A stretch of DNA of 43,534 nt. Origin: Candidatus Cloacimonadota bacterium (GTDB lineage: Bacteria; Cloacimonadota; Cloacimonadia; Cloacimonadales; TCS61). The position numbers and the translations under genes are program-made. The number at the start of each line of letters is the position of its first letter. Within the stretch, counting starts at the first letter, position 1. This document shows positions 7,061 through 14,288 of the stretch, one piece after another. The stretch lies in NCBI GenBank assembly GCA_018645365.1, contig JABGOP010000011.1, positions 1 to 43,534 on the forward strand, in the 5' to 3' direction. The notes under the pieces were generated by a model. That model saw nothing but the letters and a program-made list of their open reading frames with translations, ran no database searches and was not told where the DNA came from.

Positions 7061-7424
7061 AATTTATCCTCCTTGGTTTTTTTATGCACCTTACATCAAT
7101 TTTAGTTGACTCAGAAATCGATACTCAGAGCTCTAGGACTACATTTCTCTGCTCGGAAATCGATACTCAGAGCTCTAGGACTACATTTCTCTGCTCGGAA
7201 ATCGATACTCAGAGACATAGGACTCCATTTCTCTGCTCAGAAATCGATACTCAGAGCTCTAGGACTACATTTCTCTGCTCGGAAATCGATACTCAGAGCT
7301 CTAGGACTCCATTTCTCTGCTCAGAAATCGACACTCAGAGCAGTTAATTGCGTCATTGTTTCACTAATGTTTGATTTATGTAGATAAACACTAGATAAAA
7401 CAGGCTTGTTACTTTTGCTTGGGA
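7061..7424. other. Intergenic stretch dominated by a minisatellite
   Basis: There is no supported gene here. Bases 7110-7341 are the 42-bp tandem repeat; the plus-strand open frames across it are products of the repeat (14 codons per unit, no ribosome-binding site). Bases 7342-7424 show no feature I can name. Confidence 0.75.
7110..7341. repeat. 42-bp tandem repeat, 5.5 copies
   Basis: Units begin at 7110, 7152, 7194, 7236, 7278 and 7320 (last partial) and are nearly identical; small differences alternate (CTCAG/CTCGG, CTACA/CTCCA) and unit 3 has GACATAG for GCTCTAG. Each unit carries the palindromes ATCGAT and AGAGCTCT. Such high identity implies recent expansion or homogenisation. Confidence 0.95.
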
Positions 7425-7652
7425 TTAATTAGCTGGCTTCTCAACATAGTAAATTTTACCTTTGATAATGACCACAATGTAACCATCACCTTCTCCTAAA
7501 CAAATAATCTCATCACCATCAGCTTCCGCTTCTGCTAATATGCTAATGTTACTCAGTGATCCACTGTACTCCGATGCGGTTAATACAGAGGCACCCATCA
7601 ACAAACAACCCAACAACCCAATCAATACTTTTTTCCTTAAACTAAAAAACAT
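7425..7652 (-). CDS. Small secreted peptide, NVEALA-like
   Basis: This 75-residue protein has a basic N-terminus (FFSLRKKVL), a hydrophobic stretch IGLLGCLLMGASVLTA, and a likely cleavage after it. The mature part of about 45 residues begins SEYSGSLSNISILAEAEA; NIxxLAxxE resembles the NVEALA motif of small exported Bacteroidota peptides, but this match is loose. It ends in a short beta-rich segment (GYIVVIIKGKIYYVEKPAN) with one Cys. It lies 81 bases downstream of an ECF-type sigma factor on the same strand with no visible promoter between, so co-transcription is likely. AGGAGG lies 5 nt before the ATG but both sit inside a strong hairpin. Function unknown: a signalling or bacteriocin-like peptide is possible. 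Confidence 0.7.
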   Translation of the reverse strand: MFFSLRKKVLIGLLGCLLMGASVLTASEYSGSLSNISILAEAEADGDEIICLGEGDGYIVVIIKGKIYYVEKPAN

Positions 7653-7699
7653 CTTTTCCTCCTAAATAAGTTTCTTACTTATTTGACTGAAAAGATGTT
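7648..7699 (-). promoter_or_regulatory. Hairpin enclosing the start codon and SD of the peptide gene
   Basis: On the minus-strand RNA, AACAUCUUUU (7690-7699) pairs over 10 bp with AAAAGAUGUU (7648-7657), which contains the AUG. Inside, AAAUAAGU pairs over 8 bp with ACUUAUUU around a five-base loop. The AGGAGG Shine-Dalgarno lies in the internal loop opposite CAGUC, where G-C, G-U and tandem A-G pairs could hold it. This is the architecture of a translational switch or RNA thermometer. Confidence 0.65.
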
Positions 7700-7733
7700 A
7701 TTTCTTGTACTGGCTTTGGGCTAATTTATTGTC

Positions 7734-8684
7734 TTATAGTGTTTTATCCTCCAAAAAATTGAAAATTTTTTTCGCCTCTTTTTTGCTTTGTACATGTAAT
7801 CCTTTTCGTTTTACGCGAAATTCATCCATCAAAGTTACATCTTCAGATTCTAACTTTAAGGGTGGTTGTAAGTAAAACTTTGTTATCACAATTTCACTAA
7901 GCTGATTGGTCTTAAAATCTAAAAAACAAAAATTTATGGTGCCTTGGGAATTTTCATAGGGGATATAGACATCATAGCTACCATTTGCAAGTAGGTGAAT
8001 GTTATAGGTGAATGTTTCCACAATGTCGAGTTGGGGAATTTTGTCAGTATCTATTTTCCGAAAGTAGTTATGCATCGAGGCGAGTCTATTTTCTTTCATT
8101 TTTTTTACTAATTTATTGATAAAAATTAGAATTTTACGGTGCATATAAAAATCAACAATTTTTCTAGAACCACCGTAGCCCTCTTTACGATATTTGGCAG
8201 CACTGAGATTTCTTTTCATACGATGCGTAGCACCATAAACATAGGATGTAGATTTATTTAGTTTCCCGGCAATTTTGCCAGAGTCATGGTTATATTTCAG
8301 TGCCAGCTGGTAGAGTTGAAAGTCTTTTGGAGAAAGCAGCTCTTTGACTTCTTTCAAATCAACCGCTTCAATGCCAATAATATCTTCTTGTTTGATGCTG
8401 TTATTATATTGTATAACTTCTATCTTTCCCATATCGCCGTAAGAGATGTTCCGTCTTTTGGCATAATCTATTGCTTCATTATGTGCAGTTCTATTTACCC
8501 ATGCTTGTGAGTTTTCGATGGAGTCTATATTTTGCAGATACTTCATGCATACGGTTTGGGCTACATCTTCGGCATCATCTCTGTTTTTGAGAATTCTTTG
8601 TGCAACTCTTAAGGCAATCAGGCGTAAATCATAATAGATTTTTTCTATTTCAATGTCACTTAACTTCGATAGATTTGCCCCCAT
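7734..8684 (-). CDS. ECF-type sigma factor with long C-terminal extension
   Basis: This 316-residue protein has sigma-70 region 2 at about residues 25-80 (ALRVAQRILKNRDDAEDVAQ, then AWVNRTAHNEAIDYAKRR) and a region 4 helix-turn-helix at about 115-160 (FQLYQLALKYNHDSGKIAGK). A typical ECF factor ends near residue 180; here about 150 more residues follow, with a basic segment and a beta-rich part (YDVYIPYENSQGTINFCFLDF) that I do not recognise. Such extensions often sense signals or replace an anti-sigma factor, and no anti-sigma gene is nearby. AGGAGG lies 5 nt before the ATG. The promoter block upstream is shared with the gene starting at 10295, suggesting common control, perhaps by this factor itself. 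Confidence 0.8.
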   Translation of the reverse strand: MGANLSKLSDIEIEKIYYDLRLIALRVAQRILKNRDDAEDVAQTVCMKYLQNIDSIENSQAWVNRTAHNEAIDYAKRRNISYGDMGKIEVIQYNNSIKQEDIIGIEAVDLKEVKELLSPKDFQLYQLALKYNHDSGKIAGKLNKSTSYVYGATHRMKRNLSAAKYRKEGYGGSRKIVDFYMHRKILIFINKLVKKMKENRLASMHNYFRKIDTDKIPQLDIVETFTYNIHLLANGSYDVYIPYENSQGTINFCFLDFKTNQLSEIVITKFYLQPPLKLESEDVTLMDEFRVKRKGLHVQSKKEAKKIFNFLEDKTL

Positions 8685-8735
8685 GTTATTCCTCCTGTAG
8701 TGCGTCTTGCTCTTATTACTCCTCTCTCATTCTTT

Positions 8736-8778
8736 CCTCATTACCGAACAAAATAATCTTTCTTTTGTTGTCAAATAG
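8736..8778 (-). promoter_or_regulatory. 43-bp promoter-like block before the sigma gene
   Basis: The minus strand reads CTATTTGACAACAAAAG, then a purine run, TTATTTTGTTCGGT and TGAGG. It is identical to 10314-10356 at 40 of 43 positions. It contains TTGACA followed by the TTATTTTG tract. Confidence 0.7.
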
Positions 8779-8842
8779 ATTCTGCCAGAAAAATAGAAAG
8801 CCTAATTTGATTTAGTAGGACAGTTCTATTGTCAAAAGATGA

Positions 8843-10003
8843 TTATTCATGAATTTTGTTGGCAGTTGTAGTTTGTTTTTGATATGCATCGATTAAATCT
8901 TTCGTTTTATTTATGTAGAACATAGGTGTTACCTCTTTCCCATAATCTTCGTAAGAGAAATTTGGGATTGTTTTTGTTATTGCAGGCTCAATTTGGGTGC
9001 CTTCGTGCCATTCATTAAATGAGGTAATAGCGATATAGTCAGGGTTTAGTTCAGCAGCACACTTGAACATATTTTCGTAGTAAACACCCTCTTCTCGCTT
9101 TTTTAGATTTTGTGCATTCCAAGGTCGAATGCGAGTATCATCGTATCCTGGTCCAACGGATGGAATAAAAATCAAATCGTTCTGGGTTGCAAATTCTGAA
9201 AGATGTTGCCAATTCGAGGTTGTGCTTCCATATACAAAGCCGTCACTTGCAAAGTATGTGTAGAATCCATCAAAGCCAGAATCAACAAAGAAGTTACCTT
9301 CGTTTGCATGCACCCACAATCCTATCATAGTTGCATCGAGGGGGGTGTTTCTTATGCTCAGTAAACCTTCTGGTTTTAATAATTTTGACCACTCTTTGCC
9401 ATTTATTTTGTAAGAGTCATACAGGTAGTGAAGAGGTTTATTGTTTGATTTGAAAATAGCAGGATGGTTGCCGTATTGTGCGTGTATGTACTCTAATTGT
9501 TCCCTAAGTTCCTCTACGGATTTATAAAAAGGTTCTATGTGGAAAGCTACTTTTATCCCATATTTATGGGCAATAGTTAGATATTTTGGAATTGATCTAT
9601 CCTCGAAGCTATTTTTGCCCCACCATGAAATTACGCAAACACCAATTCCCGCTTTCCGAATTAATTTGAAGTGCTCTGCAATGGTTTTTGGGTCATTGGA
9701 ACTGTAGCATCCTAATTCTGGATAGAAATTGGCTCCAATATCATTACCGCCTGCATATCCGCCCGCATTGTTCCAAGTAGTGTCCGACCAATGTGGCAAA
9801 ATATCATGATTCCAATGAAAATATTTTTTATCATGCTCGGGTGTCCCATACCAATTGTAATAAAAAGTGTGAACTTTTTCTGTTGTCATTTCCAAATCTC
9901 CACTATTTTGTTTGCACGAGGCAATTAGTAGCACCGAACTTAGTAATAATGAATATAAAAATTTACTTGTCATAAGAATTTTAATTGCCCTGTAGATTAC
10001 CAT
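8843..10003 (-). CDS. GH99-family endo-mannosidase-like lipoprotein
   Basis: The protein (386 residues) has a lipoprotein signal with lipobox LIASC near residue 30, so it is probably anchored in a membrane facing the periplasm or cell surface. The body matches glycoside hydrolase family 99 (endo-alpha-1,2-mannanase/mannosidase): TFYYNWYGTPE near residue 46, GIGVCVISWWG, FHIEPFYKS and the catalytic loop SFNEWHEGTQIEPA, whose two Glu three residues apart correspond to the family's catalytic pair. Length fits the family. The start at 10003 has TTTGGAGATACA before it; an inner Met at residue 11 lacks a Shine-Dalgarno. No SusC/D partners or other glycosidases are in view, so it is not part of a visible polysaccharide locus. 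It would cut mannan-type glycans, possibly from eukaryotic material. Confidence 0.85.
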   Translation of the reverse strand: MVIYRAIKILMTSKFLYSLLLSSVLLIASCKQNSGDLEMTTEKVHTFYYNWYGTPEHDKKYFHWNHDILPHWSDTTWNNAGGYAGGNDIGANFYPELGCYSSNDPKTIAEHFKLIRKAGIGVCVISWWGKNSFEDRSIPKYLTIAHKYGIKVAFHIEPFYKSVEELREQLEYIHAQYGNHPAIFKSNNKPLHYLYDSYKINGKEWSKLLKPEGLLSIRNTPLDATMIGLWVHANEGNFFVDSGFDGFYTYFASDGFVYGSTTSNWQHLSEFATQNDLIFIPSVGPGYDDTRIRPWNAQNLKKREEGVYYENMFKCAAELNPDYIAITSFNEWHEGTQIEPAITKTIPNFSYEDYGKEVTPMFYINKTKDLIDAYQKQTTTANKIHE

Positions 10004-10103
10004 TGTATCTCCAAATTTTCTTTTATTATTGCACGAAAGATTATTCGTGAAAAATCCTTCGAAGCTGGGAAAGAGAAAAACACGCCACCAAGCTACAGAT
10101 GCA

Positions 10104-10295
10104 TTAATTTTCTACTGCTATTTTCTCCACAACAAGGATGCAATAGACTTTTGCAGTTGCTCCTGCCAATGTGAATGTAGGTTGCACATTTGGCATTACA
10201 GAAATTACTTCACCTTTTAGTTCGTTGATAAATTGCTCTAACTTTTCTTGCATATTATTGTTTTTCACATTAACGCGATGTACTTTATACTTCAT
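10104..10295 (-). CDS. DUF4177-like small protein
   Basis: The best start is the ATG at 10295, preceded by TGGAGGCAAG; a longer frame upstream would be read through the promoter block and is rejected. The 63-residue product begins MKYKVHRVNVK, has a helix LEQFINELKGEVISVMPNV, and ends in a beta strand with VYCILVVEKI. The pattern of strand, helix and final strand resembles DUF4177 proteins, whose function is unknown. It shares its promoter block with the sigma factor at 8684. It lies on the same strand as the GH99 gene, 100 bases upstream of it, with a 6-bp inverted repeat (10032-10037 with 10044-10049) between. Confidence 0.65.
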   Translation of the reverse strand: MKYKVHRVNVKNNNMQEKLEQFINELKGEVISVMPNVQPTFTLAGATAKVYCILVVEKIAVEN

Positions 10296-10313
10296 CTTGC
10301 CTCCACTTTTTTC

Positions 10314-10356
10314 CCTCACCACCGAACAAAATAACCTTTCTTTTGTTGTCAAATAG
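10314..10356 (-). promoter_or_regulatory. 43-bp promoter-like block before the DUF4177-like gene
   Basis: It matches 8736-8778 at 40 of 43 positions. TTGACA (10347-10352) starts 57 nt before the ATG at 10295, the usual distance in this window. Confidence 0.75.
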
Positions 10357-10430
10357 TTTTTTCAGTATAATTGTTGCGTATTGAAAGTGTAATGAAAGTG
10401 TTAACTATCTATTACAGCCGAAAAGTTTAG

Positions 10431-11531
10431 CTAGACAAACTCCATAAGGATTTCGTTCGAGATGAAATATGCACTCGGTTGGAACTTGATGTAGCCATTT
10501 TCTATGGTGAAATAATTGCGATGTTTTTTTAAGATATTAGCATACTTGTCTAAAAATGTAATTTTGAATTTTTGTTTGAATTCAGTTAAACTTATGCCTT
10601 CAGTTTTTCGTAAGCCAGTCAAAATAAAGTCAATCTCATGATTTGTTTCAGCAAAATCGTTGGTCTGCCAATTTTGTAGATTAGTCAAATTTTGGTAGCG
10701 ATATTTTTTCTTGTTTTTACCAAAATAACCAGCAGCAGCTGGACCAAACCCCAAATAAGATTTATCGCTCCAATAGGCTAAATTGTGTTTTGAAGCAAAG
10801 CCCTTTTTAGAAAAGTTGGATATTTCGTACTGTTGGAAATTATTTTTCATCAATTTTTCGCGGATGAAATGGTAAAATTCAGCAACTTTTTCATCAGTCG
10901 GAATAAATTGTTTTTGAGGAAAAAGTGGCACATCTTCTTCTAAGCTCAAACAATAAATCGAAATGTGTTCTGGTTGTAAATTGATGATTTTTCCGAGAGA
11001 AAATGCGACATCCCCTTTGGTCTGATTTGGTAAACCGTAGATTAAATCTAAAGAGATATTATGGAACTGATGTTTTCGTAAAAGCTGAAAAGAATTAGAA
11101 ACTTTTTGCGTATTGTGTAGTCTGCCGAGATTTTCTAGTTCCGCATTTAGAAAAGATTGCACCCCTAAACTGATTCTATTTACAGCAGTTTCGGCAAGTG
11201 CTGCGATGTAGCTTTCATCAAGCGTGGCGGGATTGCATTCCAGGGTAATCTCTTCGATTTCGGTGAGGTCAAATTTTGAGATAATTGCTTGAATTTGTTT
11301 TGCCGAAAGGAGTGAAGGAGTGCCACCACCGAAGTAAATGGTTTTTGGGATTATTTGGAATTTTTGAGAGAATAGCTCAATTTCTTTCTGTAAATTCTCC
11401 CAAAAAGCACGAACTTTGGCGAGAGAATAATTTTCCGAATAAAAAGAGCAATAGCCACACTTTTTTTTGCAAAACGGAATGTGGATGTAGATGTGTCGAA
11501 CTATTTGATTATTTTGAAAGTCCGATTCCAT
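10431..11531 (-). CDS. hemW: HemW-like radical SAM protein
   Basis: This 366-residue protein starts with the radical-SAM cluster motif CKKKCGYC (CxxxCxxC, residues 21-28) preceded by YIHIPFC, then YFGGGTPSLL, ECNPATLDE, RISLGVQSF, LDLIYGLPNQT and YEISNFSKKGFASKHNLAYW. This is the order found in the HemN/HemW group. The extra Cys of CxxxCxxC-F-C is absent (CGYCSF), which fits HemW, a heme chaperone or heme-binding radical SAM protein, rather than the true coproporphyrinogen dehydrogenase HemN. Length fits. It overlaps the end of lepB by 31 bases, so translation is probably coupled. No other heme gene is in view. Confidence 0.85.
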   Translation of the reverse strand: MESDFQNNQIVRHIYIHIPFCKKKCGYCSFYSENYSLAKVRAFWENLQKEIELFSQKFQIIPKTIYFGGGTPSLLSAKQIQAIISKFDLTEIEEITLECNPATLDESYIAALAETAVNRISLGVQSFLNAELENLGRLHNTQKVSNSFQLLRKHQFHNISLDLIYGLPNQTKGDVAFSLGKIINLQPEHISIYCLSLEEDVPLFPQKQFIPTDEKVAEFYHFIREKLMKNNFQQYEISNFSKKGFASKHNLAYWSDKSYLGFGPAAAGYFGKNKKKYRYQNLTNLQNWQTNDFAETNHEIDFILTGLRKTEGISLTEFKQKFKITFLDKYANILKKHRNYFTIENGYIKFQPSAYFISNEILMEFV

Positions 11532-12328
11532 CTAAATTTTGTTTTTTCTTTGGAACGGCGTTGCGATTGCAAGATAAATTCAGCGTAATTTTCGGCTGGT
11601 TTTTGACCGATAGAAAAAGTGACGATTGCCGGTGAACCGGTAATGTCGAATCTATCCAAAAATCCCCAATAACGACTATCCGCACTCACATCTCGGTTGT
11701 CACCCATTACAAAATATTTACCTTCTGGCACGGTAACAGGTCCCAAATTATCGCGACTTCCCATAAATTTTTTGTCCCAATAAATACGTCCTTGATATTT
11801 GGGGATTATTTTCGAATGAATGTGTTGAGCGTAATCTCGTTCAAACAATTCGTCGTTCACATAAACCTTTTTGTTGCGAATTTCAATGGTGTCGCCTGGC
11901 ATTCCAATGATTCTTTTTACCACATTTTTTTTGGAATAATACGTTAACCCAAATGCAGTGAACGAACGCAGATCGAATAATTTCTCGGTATTTAAATATA
12001 AGGGTGGCAGGATTTTTTTGTATTCTCCATTTTTCAATGCGTAAGGTGCGTTAGTGGCATCGTTTGGATCCACTGGGTCATCTGGGTAACGGAAGATGAC
12101 AATGTCTTCTCTTTTTGGTTCTGTAAAGTAATAGCGCATTTTATTTCCCACCAAAAAATCGCCAATTAATAGCGTTTTTTCCATCGATGAAGATGGTATT
12201 TTGAACATTGTGATGGTATAATTTCGAATAATCATCGCCACGACAAATGCGAATAAAATTGCTTCAATGTATTCCTGAATCGTACTTTTTTTTCGTTTTA
12301 TTTTCTTCTCTTTTTTCTTTCCGAACAT
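11501..12328 (-). CDS. lepB: Signal peptidase I
   Basis: Start at 12328 (MFGKKKEKK) is chosen because GAGGA lies 6 nt before it and a TTGACA box 56 nt before it; a TTG twelve bases earlier has neither. The 275-residue enzyme has a basic N-terminus, one membrane segment (YIEAILFAFVVAMIIRNY), the catalytic Ser in KIPSSSMEKTLLIGD and the catalytic Lys in KNVVKRIIGMPGD, then box E MGDNRDVSADSRYWGFL. It removes signal peptides of exported proteins on the periplasmic side of the inner membrane. An insert of about 50 residues between boxes C and D is common in this part of the tree. The C-terminus is basic and overlaps hemW. Confidence 0.95.
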   Translation of the reverse strand: MFGKKKEKKIKRKKSTIQEYIEAILFAFVVAMIIRNYTITMFKIPSSSMEKTLLIGDFLVGNKMRYYFTEPKREDIVIFRYPDDPVDPNDATNAPYALKNGEYKKILPPLYLNTEKLFDLRSFTAFGLTYYSKKNVVKRIIGMPGDTIEIRNKKVYVNDELFERDYAQHIHSKIIPKYQGRIYWDKKFMGSRDNLGPVTVPEGKYFVMGDNRDVSADSRYWGFLDRFDITGSPAIVTFSIGQKPAENYAEFILQSQRRSKEKTKFRWNRTFKIIK

Positions 12329-12354
12329 ATCTTTCCTCAAAAATTTTCTATGAT

Positions 12355-12384
12355 GCCATCAAAATTTTATAGTTTTGGTGTCAA
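12355..12384 (-). promoter_or_regulatory. Promoter of lepB-hemW
   Basis: TTGACA at 12379-12384 starts 56 nt before the lepB ATG. AATTTTG follows at about the -10 distance; no good TATAAT is correctly spaced. Confidence 0.55.
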
Positions 12385-12392
12385 GAAAATAG

Positions 12393-13085
12393 TTATTTCT
12401 GTTTTTTTTGAATTTTTATCAATTGCTTAATTCCGCGTTTTGCCAATTTTAACATTGCCTTTAATTCTGCGTCAGAAAATGGGTTTGCTTCCGCTGTTCC
12501 TTGAATCTCGATAAACTTTCCACTTTCGGTCATCACCACGTTCATATCGACTTCTGCCGTAGAATCTTCCTCGTAACAAAGATCGAGAACTGGTTCATTA
12601 TCCACAATGCCAACGCTAATGGCAGCAACCCATTCTTTAAGCGGATTTTCGGTGATTTGTTTGTTTTTTATCATTGTTTGAAAAGCATCATTCACCGCAA
12701 TGCACGCACCGGTAATAGCTGCAGTTCGCGTTCCACCGTCTGCTTGAATAACATCGCAATCTATCATAATGGTGTAATCTGGAATTTTTTCTAAATCTAC
12801 CACAGCTCGTAACGAACGGCCGATTAATCTTTGAATTTCAGCGGTGCGACCTTTCACTTTTCCACTCACGGATTCGCGTTTCATGCGGGAATTAGTACTG
12901 CGTGGCAACATGCCATATTCGGCAGTTAACCAACCGCGATTTTCATTTACCAAAAAAAGTGGCACACCTTCTTGAATGGTAGCGGTGCAGATTACTTTTG
13001 TGTTACCCGTTTCGATGAGAACCGAACCTTCGGGATGTTGCAAATAATTGCGTGTAATGGTTGTTTTTCTTTTTTTTTGTTTCAT
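12393..13085 (-). CDS. rph: Ribonuclease PH
   Basis: This 230-residue phosphorolytic exoribonuclease trims tRNA 3' ends. Visible family regions are [76 protein letters not shown] and [19 protein letters not shown]. The usual N-terminal R-x-D-G-R segment (about 10 residues) is missing; the protein starts [10 protein letters not shown] with AGGA 7 nt upstream, so this looks like real shortening rather than a wrong start. It follows the rmuC-like gene after 21 bases. Confidence 0.92.
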   Translation of the reverse strand: MKQKKRKTTITRNYLQHPEGSVLIETGNTKVICTATIQEGVPLFLVNENRGWLTAEYGMLPRSTNSRMKRESVSGKVKGRTAEIQRLIGRSLRAVVDLEKIPDYTIMIDCDVIQADGGTRTAAITGACIAVNDAFQTMIKNKQITENPLKEWVAAISVGIVDNEPVLDLCYEEDSTAEVDMNVVMTESGKFIEIQGTAEANPFSDAELKAMLKLAKRGIKQLIKIQKKQK

Positions 13086-13106
13086 AGATTTCCTACCTTA
13101 ATGGAA

Positions 13107-14273
13107 TTATTCCTTAAAATCAATTTCAGCTACTATTTCAGGAATATTTCTAATTTCAATTTCTTTTTTAATTTCTGTTGATTTTTCTTTTAAGTCTTTA
13201 ACAGTAATCTGTTTTTTCCGTTTTTCCATAGGTGGATTTAGTTTTTCAGCTAATTCAAATTCTACTGTTGTGTTTAAAAATTTTTCTGGAAGTTGTGAAT
13301 CGGCTTTGCGTAAAATGTCCAAAAATTCTGTCGCAAAAAATTGATCAATTTGGATTCGTCTTTTTGTGGTGTGGGCAAATTTTCCGATGACTCTACAAAC
13401 ATTATCTCTCTCTTCTGGACTTAATTTATCAGCAAATTCATAATCTTCTATTTTTTTGAGACTTAGGATGATTGGTTCGAGAGCATCTTTCGTAATGATA
13501 TAAACATTATAGTCGCCAATGTTGTAAGTAAATTGAGCTATGACATGCAAAGTATTTGCTGGAATTACCAAAAATAGATCATTTTTCACATCATCGTGCT
13601 TAGCGTATTTTTTCAAATTTTCTGTTTGTAACTTGATGTATTTTGGAAAATTTTTCAAATCATCATTAGCTGGACTTTTGGCATCAAAAATGATGAACTG
13701 GTCCATGATTTCAATGGAGTTATCTGGTTTGTTGCGTGGATGGGGGAAATTTTCTTGGCTGATATACTTAATGGTGTTAGTCTTGCAAATTAATTGAATA
13801 TGTTGCTCGACATCTTTTTCGTGTTCTCTCCATTTTAATTTCATCGCTTCCAATTGTGCTTTAGCTTCTTGAACCCTTTCATCATTCAGTCTTTCTTTTT
13901 CTTTTGTTAAACTTTCTCGTAGTATGTTAGACGATTCAATTGATTTTCTTAAAGTTTCATTGCGGTTGTCTTCCTCTTTTTTTAAGGATGTGTTTTCATT
14001 TTTCAATTGATTTCTTTCTTGTTCAACGGACTTTAATCTCTCTTCAATTTGGATTTTTTCTGTTTTCAACTGTCCAAAGGAGCCCATTTTTGCATCTAAT
14101 ACGTTTTTTTCTGATTGTAAATGTTTTATTGCTTCTTCTTTGGATGTGATGTTTTTTTCTAACTCCAAAATCTTCTGTTTGTCCTCTTTCGAAGTGTCTT
14201 CTTTTTCTTCAGTTTTCTTAAAAAAAGTGGCTAATGCGATAACAATTAACAGTCCTAATAATCCAATTTCCAT
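13107..14273 (-). CDS. rmuC: RmuC-like DNA recombination/limiting protein
   Basis: The 388-residue protein has an N-terminal membrane segment (IGLLGLLIVIALATFF), a coiled coil from about residue 30 to 155, and a C-terminal domain with QFIIFDAKSPAND and YAKHDDVKNDLFLVIPAN. In RmuC the nuclease-like core carries a D-A-K motif, seen here as FDAK, which fits the PD-(D/E)XK-like fold. RmuC limits inversions and other recombination at short inverted repeats in E. coli; the biochemical activity is not well defined. GGGAG lies 6 nt before the ATG. The match in the core is moderate, so the gene name is tentative. Confidence 0.7.
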   Translation of the reverse strand: MEIGLLGLLIVIALATFFKKTEEKEDTSKEDKQKILELEKNITSKEEAIKHLQSEKNVLDAKMGSFGQLKTEKIQIEERLKSVEQERNQLKNENTSLKKEEDNRNETLRKSIESSNILRESLTKEKERLNDERVQEAKAQLEAMKLKWREHEKDVEQHIQLICKTNTIKYISQENFPHPRNKPDNSIEIMDQFIIFDAKSPANDDLKNFPKYIKLQTENLKKYAKHDDVKNDLFLVIPANTLHVIAQFTYNIGDYNVYIITKDALEPIILSLKKIEDYEFADKLSPEERDNVCRVIGKFAHTTKRRIQIDQFFATEFLDILRKADSQLPEKFLNTTVEFELAEKLNPPMEKRKKQITVKDLKEKSTEIKKEIEIRNIPEIVAEIDFKE

Positions 14274-14288
14274 AATAATCTCCCAAAA

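Noticed and set aside
7110-7341. CRISPR array
   Set aside because: All 42 bases repeat; there are no variable spacers between short repeats, and no cas genes are in the window.
7084-7387. Two overlapping plus-strand ORFs of about 90 codons in the 42-bp repeat
   Set aside because: The unit is 14 codons long so frames stay open without selection. There is no Shine-Dalgarno, and both frames give only the repeat.
10032-10049. Terminator after the DUF4177-like gene
   Set aside because: The stem is only 6 bp and there is no clear T-run on the minus strand, so it was not listed as a terminator.
10296-10352. N-terminal extension of the DUF4177-like gene (start at 10352)
   Set aside because: The added codons are the shared 43-bp promoter block; the inner ATG at 10295 has a proper Shine-Dalgarno.
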